Positions 7,836 to 16,054 of a stretch of DNA of 64,000 nt are shown here, piece after piece. The stretch is from NCBI RefSeq assembly GCF_021026095.1, contig NZ_JAJNCU010000003.1:62001-126000 (forward strand), written 5' to 3'. Source of the DNA: Salinicoccus halitifaciens. Its GTDB lineage: Bacteria > Bacillota > Bacilli > Staphylococcales > Salinicoccaceae. Both the position numbers and the translations under genes were made by a program. The notes below the pieces were generated by a model that was not told where the DNA came from, searched no databases, and worked only from the letters and a program-made list of their open reading frames with translations. Numbering within the stretch: the first letter of the stretch is position 1; each line of letters opens with the position of its first letter.

Positions 7836-9020
7836 TCACTCCAGCCTCGGGATGATATTTTCATTGAAGATTTCTTTAGGCAGCGACAATGTACAGCATG
7901 CATTCGGTATATCCACGATGCCGGCGATGTGCCCCTGTACAGGTGCAGTGCCGAGCAGCATATACGCCTGTTCACCTGTAAAGCCGCATGTCTTCAGGAA
8001 TTCAATTGCATTAAGGCAGGCATTCCTGTATGCGACGTGCGCATCAAGATAATTCTGGTCCCCTGAGAATTCGTTGACTGAAATGCCTTCAAAGACCAGG
8101 TACTCATTATAGTGCGGCATGACCGGTCCGGGCTGGAAGGCAGGATTCCTTTCAATCTTATGTTTCTTCATACCGCCTTTGATGACATCCACTTTAAGCT
8201 CGATCCATCCCGGGATTTCGATACCGCCGCAGAACGTTATTTCCCCGTCACCCTGGGAGAAGTGCAGATCCCCGACCGATAATTTGGCACCTTCCACGAA
8301 CACCGGGAAATAAATTCTCGAACCTTTCGATAAATTCTTGATATCACAGTTTCCGCCATTCTCACGAGGCGGGACAGTCCTTGCGCCTTCTTTCGCCACC
8401 CGGTCGAAATCGTCACCTTTCAAAGTACCTGCGACGACGGAGTCCGGATCCGGCAATTCTGCCAGGGGCGGCACTCTGTCCGGATTTGTATCCACCAATG
8501 CCCGTTCACGTCTGTTCCATTCATCCAGCAATTCCTGGGAAGGCGCCACACCGATCAACCCGGGATGGATGATTCCCGCAAATTTCACATTCGGTACATG
8601 CCGGCTTGTCGTAAAGATGCCTTCAAAATCCCAAATGGATTTAGCCGCTTCAGGATAGTGGTCGACTAAGAAACTTCCGCCGTTCTCCTTTGCAAAAATT
8701 CCATTAAAACCCCATTCATGCGCACTGAAGGTGCCGATGTCCAAAATGTCCACGACGAGCAGGTCACCGGGTTCCACTCCATTTACGTGCACAGGCCCGC
8801 TCAATACATGTACACGTTTCAAGTTCACTTTCGCAATATCCGAAGGGTCATCATTATTCGAAATCTGACCGTCCGTCCAGTCGAGGCACTCCATCTTGAA
8901 TGCCTCACCGGGTTCCACCGAAAAAGCTGCGGGAATATCAGGATGCCAACGATTGTGTCCGGGATGCTTCTGCTCGTGCATTTTCTTGTTCAAATCTACT
9001 TCGAAAATCTTCTTAGACAT
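7836..9020 (-). CDS. fmdA: Formamidase/acetamidase
   Basis: A 394-residue member of the acetamidase/formamidase family, which hydrolyses short aliphatic amides to ammonia and carboxylate in the cytoplasm. Recognisable family segments include PGHNRWHPDIPAAFSV near the N-terminus, DIGTFSAHEWGFNGIF, HPGLIGVAP and HFSQGDGEITFCGGIEI in the C-terminal half. Start is ATG at 9020 with AAGGAGGATG upstream; ten further upstream codons in the frame overlap the ribosome site. It forms an operon with fmdB downstream. A possible catabolite (cre-like) element lies about 70 bases upstream. Confidence 0.92.
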   Translation of the reverse strand: MSKKIFEVDLNKKMHEQKHPGHNRWHPDIPAAFSVEPGEAFKMECLDWTDGQISNNDDPSDIAKVNLKRVHVLSGPVHVNGVEPGDLLVVDILDIGTFSAHEWGFNGIFAKENGGSFLVDHYPEAAKSIWDFEGIFTTSRHVPNVKFAGIIHPGLIGVAPSQELLDEWNRRERALVDTNPDRVPPLAELPDPDSVVAGTLKGDDFDRVAKEGARTVPPRENGGNCDIKNLSKGSRIYFPVFVEGAKLSVGDLHFSQGDGEITFCGGIEIPGWIELKVDVIKGGMKKHKIERNPAFQPGPVMPHYNEYLVFEGISVNEFSGDQNYLDAHVAYRNACLNAIEFLKTCGFTGEQAYMLLGTAPVQGHIAGIVDIPNACCTLSLPKEIFNENIIPRLE

Positions 9021-9090
9021 TAAATCATCCTCCTTGGTGTTAAAATACACTTATATCATACTGCTGAAAATGAAAATTTACAATAAAAAA

Positions 9091-9105
9091 ATAAAGCGCT
9101 TTCAT
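9091..9105 (-). promoter_or_regulatory. Possible cre site upstream of fmdA
   Basis: Read on the reverse strand this is ATGAAAGCGCTTTAT, matching the CcpA consensus WTGNAANCGNWWNCA at all but the last two positions. It lies 70-85 bases before the fmdA start, where carbon-catabolite control of an amidase is plausible. Confidence 0.45.
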
Positions 9106-9139
9106 ATTATTTTAAGAAGCCCCGAAATTTATATATAAA

Positions 9140-9180
9140 AAACCCATCAGCCGACAGGTATAAGTCAGCTGATGGGTTTT
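9140..9180 (-). terminator. Terminator of the serine hydrolase gene
   Basis: AAACCCATCAGC pairs with GCTGATGGGTTT around a 16-base loop. It lies just past the stop of the reverse-strand gene and could also act on the other strand. Confidence 0.85.
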
Positions 9181-9183
9181 CTT

Positions 9184-10353
9184 TTACTCAATGTTCTCAA
9201 TCAGATTTTCAAGAAATGACATGTCATCAACCGGCTGGGTGCCCATCGGTTTCGGGCGCGCAGATGAAATCGCAATGACGACTTCTTCCTTCGGGTCGAT
9301 ATGGATGACCTGTCCATGGATGCCGACTGCCTGGAAGGCTTTATTTTCTTTTGACTTCTCCGTCCATGCCGGCCACCACATCAGACCGTAATTTACTGTC
9401 TCCCCATTTTCAAGGGTCACCGGCTGCCCTGCCATCTCCGTCCAGCCTTCGGGCAAGACCTGCCTGCCGCCTGCTTTTCCGCCTTCGAGGAAAAACTGGC
9501 CGAAGCGTGCATAATCTCTCAATACGGCGGAAAAGCCGCTGCCTCCGATTTCATTACCATCCGGGGAATCCAGCCACCATCCTGCTTCACTTTCCATCCC
9601 GTACGGCTCCCATATCTTCTCATGGAGGTAATCAGACATCTTCTTACCCGTGGCACCAATGACGATTTCACCGGCCACCGTTGTCTCCCCTGTGGAATAG
9701 TTGTGGAGGTATCCGGGCTCCCCCGCACTTGGAAGACCCGCCATCACTTCAAGCAGTGCGCCCGGTTCCTGGGAGAGCTGAGCTTTCAAAAACGCCCGGC
9801 GGTCCGATTCCGGGTCGGTGTACGTCTCGTCCCACTTCACGCCGGAGTTCATCCCCAAAATATGACGGACGGTCGTGTTTTCGTAGGCACTGCCCTTCAA
9901 TGCCGGTACATATTTTACCGTCGGGTCATCGATGCTTGCAATATATCCATCTTCGATGGCGGCCCCGACCAAAGTGGAAGTGATCGATTTTGCGACCGAG
10001 ATCGACATCCAGCGCGTATCCGGCCCGTTGCCGCGGAGGTAGTTCTCATAAACCAGCCGCCCTCCCTTCAGCACGACGATGCCGGTCACTGAATTCAAAG
10101 TCAGGTAGTCGTATAAATCATAATTTTGATCGACCTTATCCGTCGTCCTGTCCTTGATTTTCGATTTGAAAGGCTGGAGAGACAGCCTTGACTGTTCAAA
10201 AGGCTCCGGAGTGGTTGAAGCGGGAATTTTGCGTGTCGGAAAAAGCCGTTCAATATTCCGAAATGTGTTGATAGCCAGGTCAGGGAACATATCCCCGTTA
10301 TAGATATTTTCAATGGTTCCGATTTTCTCATTTGCATGTCTGTAGGAACTCAT
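9184..10353 (-). CDS. Serine hydrolase of the beta-lactamase class C / esterase family
   Basis: A 389-residue serine hydrolase of the penicillin-binding-protein-like (class C beta-lactamase, 6-aminohexanoate-dimer hydrolase) superfamily. The nucleophile motif SVAK lies at residues 119-122, followed by Y219-S-T as the second motif and a HGQ-type third motif near the end. There is no signal peptide, so a cytoplasmic esterase or amidase is likely. Start is ATG at 10353, six bases after GGAGG; two upstream in-frame ATGs fall within or before the ribosome site. Monocistronic. The substrate is unknown; beta-lactam resistance should not be assumed. Confidence 0.85.
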   Translation of the reverse strand: MSSYRHANEKIGTIENIYNGDMFPDLAINTFRNIERLFPTRKIPASTTPEPFEQSRLSLQPFKSKIKDRTTDKVDQNYDLYDYLTLNSVTGIVVLKGGRLVYENYLRGNGPDTRWMSISVAKSITSTLVGAAIEDGYIASIDDPTVKYVPALKGSAYENTTVRHILGMNSGVKWDETYTDPESDRRAFLKAQLSQEPGALLEVMAGLPSAGEPGYLHNYSTGETTVAGEIVIGATGKKMSDYLHEKIWEPYGMESEAGWWLDSPDGNEIGGSGFSAVLRDYARFGQFFLEGGKAGGRQVLPEGWTEMAGQPVTLENGETVNYGLMWWPAWTEKSKENKAFQAVGIHGQVIHIDPKEEVVIAISSARPKPMGTQPVDDMSFLENLIENIE

Positions 10354-10429
10354 CTTCATCCTCCTTATCATTAAATATATTTTACCCTCTGCAATCTAAT
10401 ATAAGCACTCGAAATGGGTTGAAGATAAA

Positions 10430-10459
10430 GACGCTTCCAGTCATGACTGGAAGCGTCTT
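10430..10459 (-). terminator. Palindromic terminator after the first peptide-binding protein
   Basis: A perfect 30-base palindrome (AGACGCTTCCAGT, CATG centre region, and its complement) followed on the reverse strand by TTATCTTC. It lies 11 bases past the stop of the 10470-12029 gene. Confidence 0.75.
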
Positions 10460-10469
10460 ATACGAACTT

Positions 10470-12029
10470 TTACTCCTCAATGCTCACTTCATATAAGAAA
10501 AAGCTCGTGTTTGGGGAGATGATCAAATCATTCACCGATTCGTGGTATGCAACACTCACATTTGCATGATGCATCGGAATCCAGACTGCATCATTCGTCG
10601 CATATTCATTTGTCTCGTGAAGCAGCTCCAGACGCTCTTCCTGGTCAATGGTTGTGCGTGACTGTTCCACAAGTTCGTCAAATTCCTCGTTATTGTATCT
10701 CGCACGGTTGGTGGAACCTATATTGTCAGAATGCAGGTTCGGGTAGAATAATTCACTGCCGTCAGCGGTGCTGTTCGCCCAGCTGACAAATGCCATTTCA
10801 AAGTTTCCATTGGCCGCCTGCTCGAGGAAGGCGCCCCATTCCATCATTTCGATGCTTACATCGAATCCCGCTTCCATCAACTGTGCCTGGACGATTTCAC
10901 TCATGAGAACGAAATGACCTTCATTTGCCACAAGCAGAGTGATCGGGGTCTCATCAAAATTATTCTCTTCTATAATTCTTTGGGCCTCTTCCAAATCATA
11001 ATCGTATCCGAACTCCTGAGCGGCTTCATCATAACCGAACACTTCCGGGCCAATGATACTGTTGTTCTGAATGCCGGCGCCGTTCAGCTGCTCCACATAT
11101 TCATCGCGGTCGATCGCATGGGAAACCGCCTTCCTGAATTCAAGATCATTGAAAGGCGCCTTCTCCATGTTGAAGGTCAAGTAGTTTATGCCGGTGCCGG
11201 ACGTCAAATCCAGTTCAACACCATCCATCTCTTCTATCCTTGGGATATGCTCCGAAGGAATATTCGGAAGGAAATCCACCTGGCCGGTTTCCAGCATTCC
11301 TACAGCAGAAGCGTACTCAGGAATGACGTGCATGGTGACTGTATCCAATGAAGGTGCGCCTTTGAAATAATTTTCGTTCTTTGTGAGGACGATATTATCC
11401 CCGCTCGCCCAGGATTCGAATTTGAAAGGGCCGGAGCCGACAGGTTCAGTCATGATATCACCGGCTTCATCCGCTTCAGGCGATACGATTGAAGCATTGA
11501 CATGGGAAAGTGCCGCAAGCAATGGACCATACGGTTCTTCCGTATTAATCACGACGGTATATTCATCCACCGCTTCAATGGATTCAACCGGCTCGAGCAG
11601 GGATGCCCTTGGTGCGGCCCTCTCTTCATCCAGCAGCTGTTCGAATGTATACTTTACAGCTTCCGCATTCAAAGGTGTACCATCATGGAACTCCACACCT
11701 TCCAGCAGCTTAAATTCCCATGTGGTATCGTCCACAGCTTCATAGGACTCCACCAGATGCGGTTCGATTTCCATCGTTTCCGGGTTATGTATAAACAGCG
11801 TATCATACAGCTGCTCAAGCATATAGGCAGACACGGAATCGTTAGTGTCTATTGGAGACAGACCCACTGCATCCGATGAGGTGGCAAATGAGATTTCCTG
11901 TGCGGATTCTCCTTCATTCCCTGCTTCACCCGACGTCTGCTGCTCCACGTTTGAATCATCATTGCAGGCTGCCAGAAATACGGAGATGATTGTAACCAGT
12001 ATAATACTCTTAAAAAATTTGTTCTTCAT
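10470..12029 (-). CDS. Orphan oligopeptide/dipeptide ABC substrate-binding lipoprotein (SBP family 5)
   Basis: A 519-residue lipoprotein with a type II signal peptide and lipobox FLAAC (Cys22), followed by a Ser/Glu-rich linker and a family 5 solute-binding domain as in DppA, OppA, GsiB and NikA. It would capture peptides, glutathione or a similar ligand at the outer face of the membrane. AAAGGGG lies 7 bases before the ATG. No permease or ATPase gene adjoins it, so it must share a transporter encoded elsewhere. A related orphan copy lies at 34908-36575. The AT-rich upstream region (12040-12115) holds several short dyads but no defined operator. Confidence 0.85.
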   Translation of the reverse strand: MKNKFFKSIILVTIISVFLAACNDDSNVEQQTSGEAGNEGESAQEISFATSSDAVGLSPIDTNDSVSAYMLEQLYDTLFIHNPETMEIEPHLVESYEAVDDTTWEFKLLEGVEFHDGTPLNAEAVKYTFEQLLDEERAAPRASLLEPVESIEAVDEYTVVINTEEPYGPLLAALSHVNASIVSPEADEAGDIMTEPVGSGPFKFESWASGDNIVLTKNENYFKGAPSLDTVTMHVIPEYASAVGMLETGQVDFLPNIPSEHIPRIEEMDGVELDLTSGTGINYLTFNMEKAPFNDLEFRKAVSHAIDRDEYVEQLNGAGIQNNSIIGPEVFGYDEAAQEFGYDYDLEEAQRIIEENNFDETPITLLVANEGHFVLMSEIVQAQLMEAGFDVSIEMMEWGAFLEQAANGNFEMAFVSWANSTADGSELFYPNLHSDNIGSTNRARYNNEEFDELVEQSRTTIDQEERLELLHETNEYATNDAVWIPMHHANVSVAYHESVNDLIISPNTSFFLYEVSIEE

Positions 12030-12158
12030 AAAATGTCCCCTTTATATTAATAAGTTTTAGAATATTTATAATTATAATTTATATTTAATATTCATACAAT
12101 ATTTATTTTAGTCATCAACATTATTCAGTTCTCGTTTGTCATAAAATATCTGTTTTTC

Positions 12159-12178
12159 AACAGTAATTTTATACTGTT
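12159..12178. promoter_or_regulatory. Inverted repeat AACAGTA-N6-TACTGTT
   Basis: A perfect 7-base inverted repeat with a 6-base spacer sits about 40 bases upstream of the PPOX-like gene. It has operator geometry, but no cognate regulator can be named. Confidence 0.45.
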
Positions 12179-12219
12179 CCAATGATAGAATGGACGTTAT
12201 GTATACAGGGAGTGGTTAT

Positions 12220-12822
12220 ATGTCACAAGGTGAACGGATTTTACAGGAACGTTTCAACACAACCAAACGTGCGAACGCGTTTTATAATAATCAGATGATC
12301 GACTTTCTGAATGAGGATATGCAGGAATTCATCAAACAGCAGTCTTTCATATTCATGTCGACAAGTGACGCTGCCGGCAACTGCGACTCCACCTTCAAAG
12401 CCGGGGAGCCGGGGTTCGTCCATATCATTGATGAGAAGCGCCTCATGTATCCAGAGTACCGCGGAAACGGCGTGATGGCTTCCATCGGCAACATCACCGA
12501 GAACCCGCATATCGGTTTGCTTTTCATGGACTTTACAGAACATCATATCGGCCTCCACGTGAACGGCGGGGCTGAAATCATTGAAAACGATGAGCTGCAC
12601 ACCGTCGTTGATGAAGGTACTGTTGAAGCATTGACGGCGCAGCATGCCGGCCGTGCAGAACGCTGGGTGCTGATTTCGGTGCATGAAGCCTACATCCATT
12701 GTTCGAAGCATATCCCGCATTTCGTGGATAAGAACGCTTCGAATGACTGGGGAACCGATGACGTGAAGAAAAAAGGCGGGGACTTCTTCAACGTCAAGGC
12801 CAATAAACACAGTGGGAATTAA
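12220..12822 (+). CDS. Pyridoxamine 5'-phosphate oxidase-family flavoprotein
   Basis: A 200-residue protein of the split-barrel flavin-binding PPOX family. The segment FIFMSTSDAAGNCDSTFKAGEPGFVHIID... corresponds to the N-terminal strands of this fold, and a HCSKHIPHF segment near the end is typical of the general-stress and HugZ-like subgroup. Start is ATG at 12220, with GGGAGTGG upstream; two earlier in-frame ATGs lack such a site. Members bind FMN, heme or F420; the exact reaction is unknown. A dyad at 12159-12178 may control it. Monocistronic, with a shared terminator. Confidence 0.75.
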   Translation: MSQGERILQERFNTTKRANAFYNNQMIDFLNEDMQEFIKQQSFIFMSTSDAAGNCDSTFKAGEPGFVHIIDEKRLMYPEYRGNGVMASIGNITENPHIGLLFMDFTEHHIGLHVNGGAEIIENDELHTVVDEGTVEALTAQHAGRAERWVLISVHEAYIHCSKHIPHFVDKNASNDWGTDDVKKKGGDFFNVKANKHSGN

Positions 12823-12860
12823 AAAAGGAAGCAGTGGGATATCCCCACTGCTTCCTTTTC
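12823..12860. terminator. Bidirectional terminator between the PPOX-like and FNT genes
   Basis: AAAAGGAAGCAGTGGG pairs with CCCACTGCTTCCTTTT around a tiny loop, between two convergent genes. Confidence 0.9.
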
Positions 12861-12863
12861 TTA

Positions 12864-13643
12864 TCATGAAGTTGTCTTCGCCCTGCTCAAATAATAATAT
12901 GCGCAGGCAACGAACAGTCCGCCGCCGATGATGTTGCCGATCGTCACGGGGATCAGGTTGTAGATGAACCCGCCGATGGTCACACTTTCCACGCTGCTGT
13001 GCAGAAGTGCGATGCCGAGTATCGACATGTTCGCAATGCTGTGTTCGAATCCTGTCGCAACGAATGCGAATATCAACACAAATACAAGCGCAAGCTTCGC
13101 CGCGTCGCCTTTTGCGCGTGTCGATGTCCAGATCGCAAGGCAGACGAGCCAGTTACACATGATTCCCTGGAACAGCAGATTCACAAAGCCGTCATTCATC
13201 TTATCCGCTGCGGTCGCCACAGTGAATCCATCCATTTGGATTTCGGCGAGTATACCGCTGAAGTAGATCAGATAGGAGAATATGATTGCTCCGATCAGGT
13301 TGCCGACGTAGCACCAGAACCAGATGACGAACGTATCTTTCCATGATGTGACTCTCGACAGGGCGCTGAAGGTCAGCGTCATCACATTACTCGTGAACAG
13401 TTCCGAGCCGCCCCATATCACGATTGCGAGCGCCACCCCGAATGTGATCCCGGTAATCAGGTTCAAGTATGGTGAATCGGCTGCGTACAGCGGCCCGCCC
13501 ATGAAGAAGAGCACTATTACGCCGACACCGATATAGGCGCCGGCCAGTATGGAAGCCATCAGATATCTCATCCGATCGTTTTTGTATATGCTCACTTTAT
13601 TCATAGCCTGGTTGTTCAATTCATCAATCGTATCTCTATACAT
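12864..13643 (-). CDS. nirC: Formate/nitrite transporter (FNT) family channel
   Basis: A 259-residue FNT-family protein with six transmembrane segments, forming pentameric channels for formate, nitrite or hydrosulfide. Family landmarks include GAYIGVG near residue 36, the SNVMTLTF loop and the MCNWLVCLAIW segment typical of NirC/FocA proteins. GGGAGG lies 7 bases before the ATG. The gene is divergent from an MFS exporter and its upstream region carries a TTGTAA half-site, suggesting shared control. Which anion it carries cannot be decided; the symbol is a best guess. Confidence 0.85.
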   Translation of the reverse strand: MYRDTIDELNNQAMNKVSIYKNDRMRYLMASILAGAYIGVGVIVLFFMGGPLYAADSPYLNLITGITFGVALAIVIWGGSELFTSNVMTLTFSALSRVTSWKDTFVIWFWCYVGNLIGAIIFSYLIYFSGILAEIQMDGFTVATAADKMNDGFVNLLFQGIMCNWLVCLAIWTSTRAKGDAAKLALVFVLIFAFVATGFEHSIANMSILGIALLHSSVESVTIGGFIYNLIPVTIGNIIGGGLFVACAYYYLSRAKTTS

Positions 13644-13691
13644 GTCAGGACCTCCCGGTTCTCATATATGCGATAGTCATTTATCCAAGAG

Positions 13692-13702
13692 ACATTGTAA
13701 CA
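13692..13702 (-). promoter_or_regulatory. Half-operator/-10 region for the FNT gene
   Basis: On the reverse strand this reads GTTACAATG, with TACAAT as a plausible -10 that coincides with a half-site of the operator at 13761-13776. No well-spaced -35 is evident. Confidence 0.35.
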
Positions 13703-13727
13703 TAACCTGCCGTTCCGCCGCCAAACA

Positions 13728-13776
13728 TTGATAGGCAAAACCTTCTCGAGTATAGTAGAGTTGTAAGATGTTACAA
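13728..13776 (+). promoter_or_regulatory. Promoter and dyad operator of the MFS gene
   Basis: TTGATA (13728-13733) and TATAGT (13751-13756) are spaced by exactly 17 bases. Four bases later comes the perfect inverted repeat TTGTAA-GATG-TTACAA (13761-13776), placed to block transcription. The geometry indicates repression of the downstream exporter. Confidence 0.7.
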
Positions 13777-13805
13777 AATACATAAGAAACTCGGGGGTTG
13801 TAATC

Positions 13806-15089
13806 ATGGCATCATCAGATCGTTCGGTACAAAGCTATATTGATTCTCCTGAAAAGCAGGGGAAGCTGTACAGGCGCACGCTGATCATCATCGTCATTAC
13901 ACAGATATTCGGCGGGGCAGGCCTTGCTGCGGGCATCACCGTCGGGGCGCTGCTGGCCGAGGATATGCTCGGTACGAATGCGCTCGCCGGGCTTCCTGCT
14001 GCACTGTTCACACTGGGGTCGGCGGGTGCCGCATTTCTCGTCGGCAGGCTTTCCAACCGCTTCGGCAGAAGGCTTGGGCTTTCTTCAGGCTTCATCGCCG
14101 GGGGACTCGGTTCCGCCGGGGTCGTCCTGGCCGCAGTGACAGGCAGCGTATTCCTGCTCTTCCTGTCCCTGTTCATCTACGGTGCAGGGACCGCAACCAA
14201 TCTGCAGGCGCGGTATGCAGGGACTGACCTCGCCACTAAGGAGCAGCGGGGTACGGCGGTCAGCCTCGCCCTCTTCTCCACCACATTCGGTGCCGTCGCC
14301 GGCCCGAACCTTGTCGATGTGATGGGCGGCTTTGCGCTGTCGGTGGGAGTGCCTGCACTTGCCGGACCGTTCATACTGGCGGCTGCCGCCTATCTGCTTG
14401 CCGGGCTGTTTTTATTCGCCTTCCTGCGCCCGGACCCTTTCATCATTGCGCGCAAGATTTCAGATCTGAGGGAGGCATCGCAGACCGAACAGGCGCCGGA
14501 GCCTTTCCAGTCCAATAGACGTCTGATCATAACCGGGGCATTCATCATGATTATGACGCAGATCGTCATGGTGACCGTCATGACGATGACGCCTGTTCAT
14601 ATGGGCGACTACGGCCATACGCTCGGTGCGATCGGGTTTGTCATCGGACTGCATATTGCAGCGATGTATCTGCCTTCGCCCCTGACCGGCATCCTGGTGG
14701 ATAAGCTCGGCCGTTATACGATGGCCATCGCCGCCGGTGTGACACTGCTCGCCGCCGGCGTGGTCGCAGCAACCGCTCCTGGGGAGTCGTTCCTCATGAT
14801 GAACGTCGCACTGATCCTGCTCGGCCTCGGCTGGAACTTCGGCCTGATCAGCGGTACTGCCCTGATCGTCGATTCGACCAATCCGGCCACCCGTCCGAAG
14901 ACCCAGGGGACGGTCGATGTCTTCATCGCGCTCGGCGGTGCCGGGGGCGGCGCCATGTCCGGCATGATCGTCGCCGGATTCAGCTTTGAAGTGCTTTCGC
15001 TCGCCGGCGGGCTTTTATCTCTCCTCGTCGTCCCGATGGTCATCTGGGCCATCCAGGAGAATAAGGGAAAAGTTGAAAAACACACTTGA
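13806..15089 (+). CDS. MFS transporter (drug-efflux-like)
   Basis: A 427-residue major facilitator with twelve hydrophobic segments in two halves separated by a charged loop (about residues 210-235). The loop-2/3 motif VGRLSNRFGRRLGL, the MFS signature A motif, is visible at about residues 79-92. A second copy, LVDKLGRYTM, is in the C-terminal half. GGGGG lies about 8 bases before the ATG. The gene has a strong promoter followed by a dyad operator, so it is probably inducible. Substrate unknown; drug or metabolite efflux is the usual role. Confidence 0.85.
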   Translation: MASSDRSVQSYIDSPEKQGKLYRRTLIIIVITQIFGGAGLAAGITVGALLAEDMLGTNALAGLPAALFTLGSAGAAFLVGRLSNRFGRRLGLSSGFIAGGLGSAGVVLAAVTGSVFLLFLSLFIYGAGTATNLQARYAGTDLATKEQRGTAVSLALFSTTFGAVAGPNLVDVMGGFALSVGVPALAGPFILAAAAYLLAGLFLFAFLRPDPFIIARKISDLREASQTEQAPEPFQSNRRLIITGAFIMIMTQIVMVTVMTMTPVHMGDYGHTLGAIGFVIGLHIAAMYLPSPLTGILVDKLGRYTMAIAAGVTLLAAGVVAATAPGESFLMMNVALILLGLGWNFGLISGTALIVDSTNPATRPKTQGTVDVFIALGGAGGGAMSGMIVAGFSFEVLSLAGGLLSLLVVPMVIWAIQENKGKVEKHT

Positions 15090-15134
15090 GTTAAGTGCCG
15101 ATATATCATATAATATTATTCATGTACAGATTGA

Positions 15135-15207
15135 GGGGCCATAGCTCAGCTGGGAGAGCGTTGCGCTGGCAGTGCAAAGGTCAGGGGTTCGAGCCCCCTT
15201 GGCTCCA
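15135..15207 (+). tRNA. tRNA-Ala (anticodon GGC)
   Basis: All arms fold: acceptor GGGGCCA with TGGCTCC, D arm GCTCAGCTGGGAGAGC, anticodon stem TTGCG/TGCAA with loop CTGGCAG (anticodon GGC), and T arm with GTTCGAG. The discriminator is A; the CCA end is not encoded. Confidence 0.97.
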
Positions 15208-15224
15208 TTACATGAATGATCCTT

Positions 15225-15277
15225 TCCACCCTTTTCATTTTGAAAATGAAAAAAGGGTGGATTTTTTTATCCACCCT
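15225..15277. terminator. Overlapping terminators for tRNA-Ala (+) and purC (-)
   Basis: CCACCCTTTT... pairs with AAAAGGGTGG (15226-15260) after the tRNA. The same GGGTGGA arm also pairs with TCCACCC (15270-15277), forming a terminator for the reverse-strand purC followed by T residues. The two structures are mutually exclusive. Confidence 0.8.
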
Positions 15278-15283
15278 TCTTCA

Positions 15284-15967
15284 TCAATTCAACAGATATT
15301 CACCGATCTCAAGAGGGCCCACGGCTTCCCCGTCCTTGAAGACACGCATGTTGCCGCCTGAAAGTTCATCAATCAGGAGTATTTCACCGGTTTCGGCATC
15401 ACGGCCGAATTCCAGTTTGATGTCGTAAAGCTCGAGGCCTTTTCTGCTGAGCTCATCCTTGACCAGTTCGCTGATCTTCACCGTCATATCGGAGATTTTT
15501 TCGTATTCGCCGGGCTCGAGTATCCCGAGCGCTTCAAGTGCCGCTTCATTGATCAGCGGGTCCTGGCGTGCATCATCCTTCAATGTGGTCTCCACATAAG
15601 CCGGAAGCGCCGCCCCTTCTTCGATATAGTTCCCGTAGCGGCGGATGAAGCTGCCGACGGCACGGTATCGGCATATCACTTCCAGCCCTTCGCCGAACAC
15701 CGATATTTTTTTGACGCGCATTTCGCGTGCTTCGATATCGGCACTGATGTAATGGGTCCGGATGCCTGCTGCATTGATCTTCTCGAAGAAGAAGCTCGTC
15801 ATCTCAAGGCCCGCCCTGCCGGAACCTTCCACCGTGAGCCCGACCTGGTTTTCACCCGGGTCGAACACCCCGTCCTTACCGGTCATATCGTCTTTGAAGT
15901 AGAGGATGATCTCCCCTGATTGATCCTGATACACATCTTTCGTTTTGCCCTTATAAAGCAATTCCAT
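15284..15967 (-). CDS. purC: SAICAR synthetase (PurC), stand-alone copy
   Basis: A 227-residue phosphoribosylaminoimidazole-succinocarboxamide synthase, which joins CAIR and aspartate with ATP in purine synthesis. It begins MELLYKGKTKDVYQ, with YxGKTKDVY forming the ATP loop. Further family segments are FKDDMTGKDGVFDPG, AVGSFIRRYG and the Asp-rich KLEFGRDAETGEILLIDE metal site. The GVFDPGENQVGLT variant resembles clostridial-type PurC rather than the usual pur-operon enzyme. Start is ATG at 15967 with GAGGTGG upstream. It is not in a pur operon: neighbours are a tRNA and an ABC exporter. Confidence 0.88.
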   Translation of the reverse strand: MELLYKGKTKDVYQDQSGEIILYFKDDMTGKDGVFDPGENQVGLTVEGSGRAGLEMTSFFFEKINAAGIRTHYISADIEAREMRVKKISVFGEGLEVICRYRAVGSFIRRYGNYIEEGAALPAYVETTLKDDARQDPLINEAALEALGILEPGEYEKISDMTVKISELVKDELSRKGLELYDIKLEFGRDAETGEILLIDELSGGNMRVFKDGEAVGPLEIGEYLLN

Positions 15968-16054
15968 AAATGCCACCTCGTCTGATAAGTTATCTCCTAT
16001 TATAATCATTTTCATGAAAAATGGGAAAATAAAAATGCAGGCAGCAGGACATCT

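Noticed and set aside
12241..12867. 208-codon ORF antisense to the PPOX-like gene
   Set aside because: Shadow of a clear coding frame on the other strand; no recognised motif.
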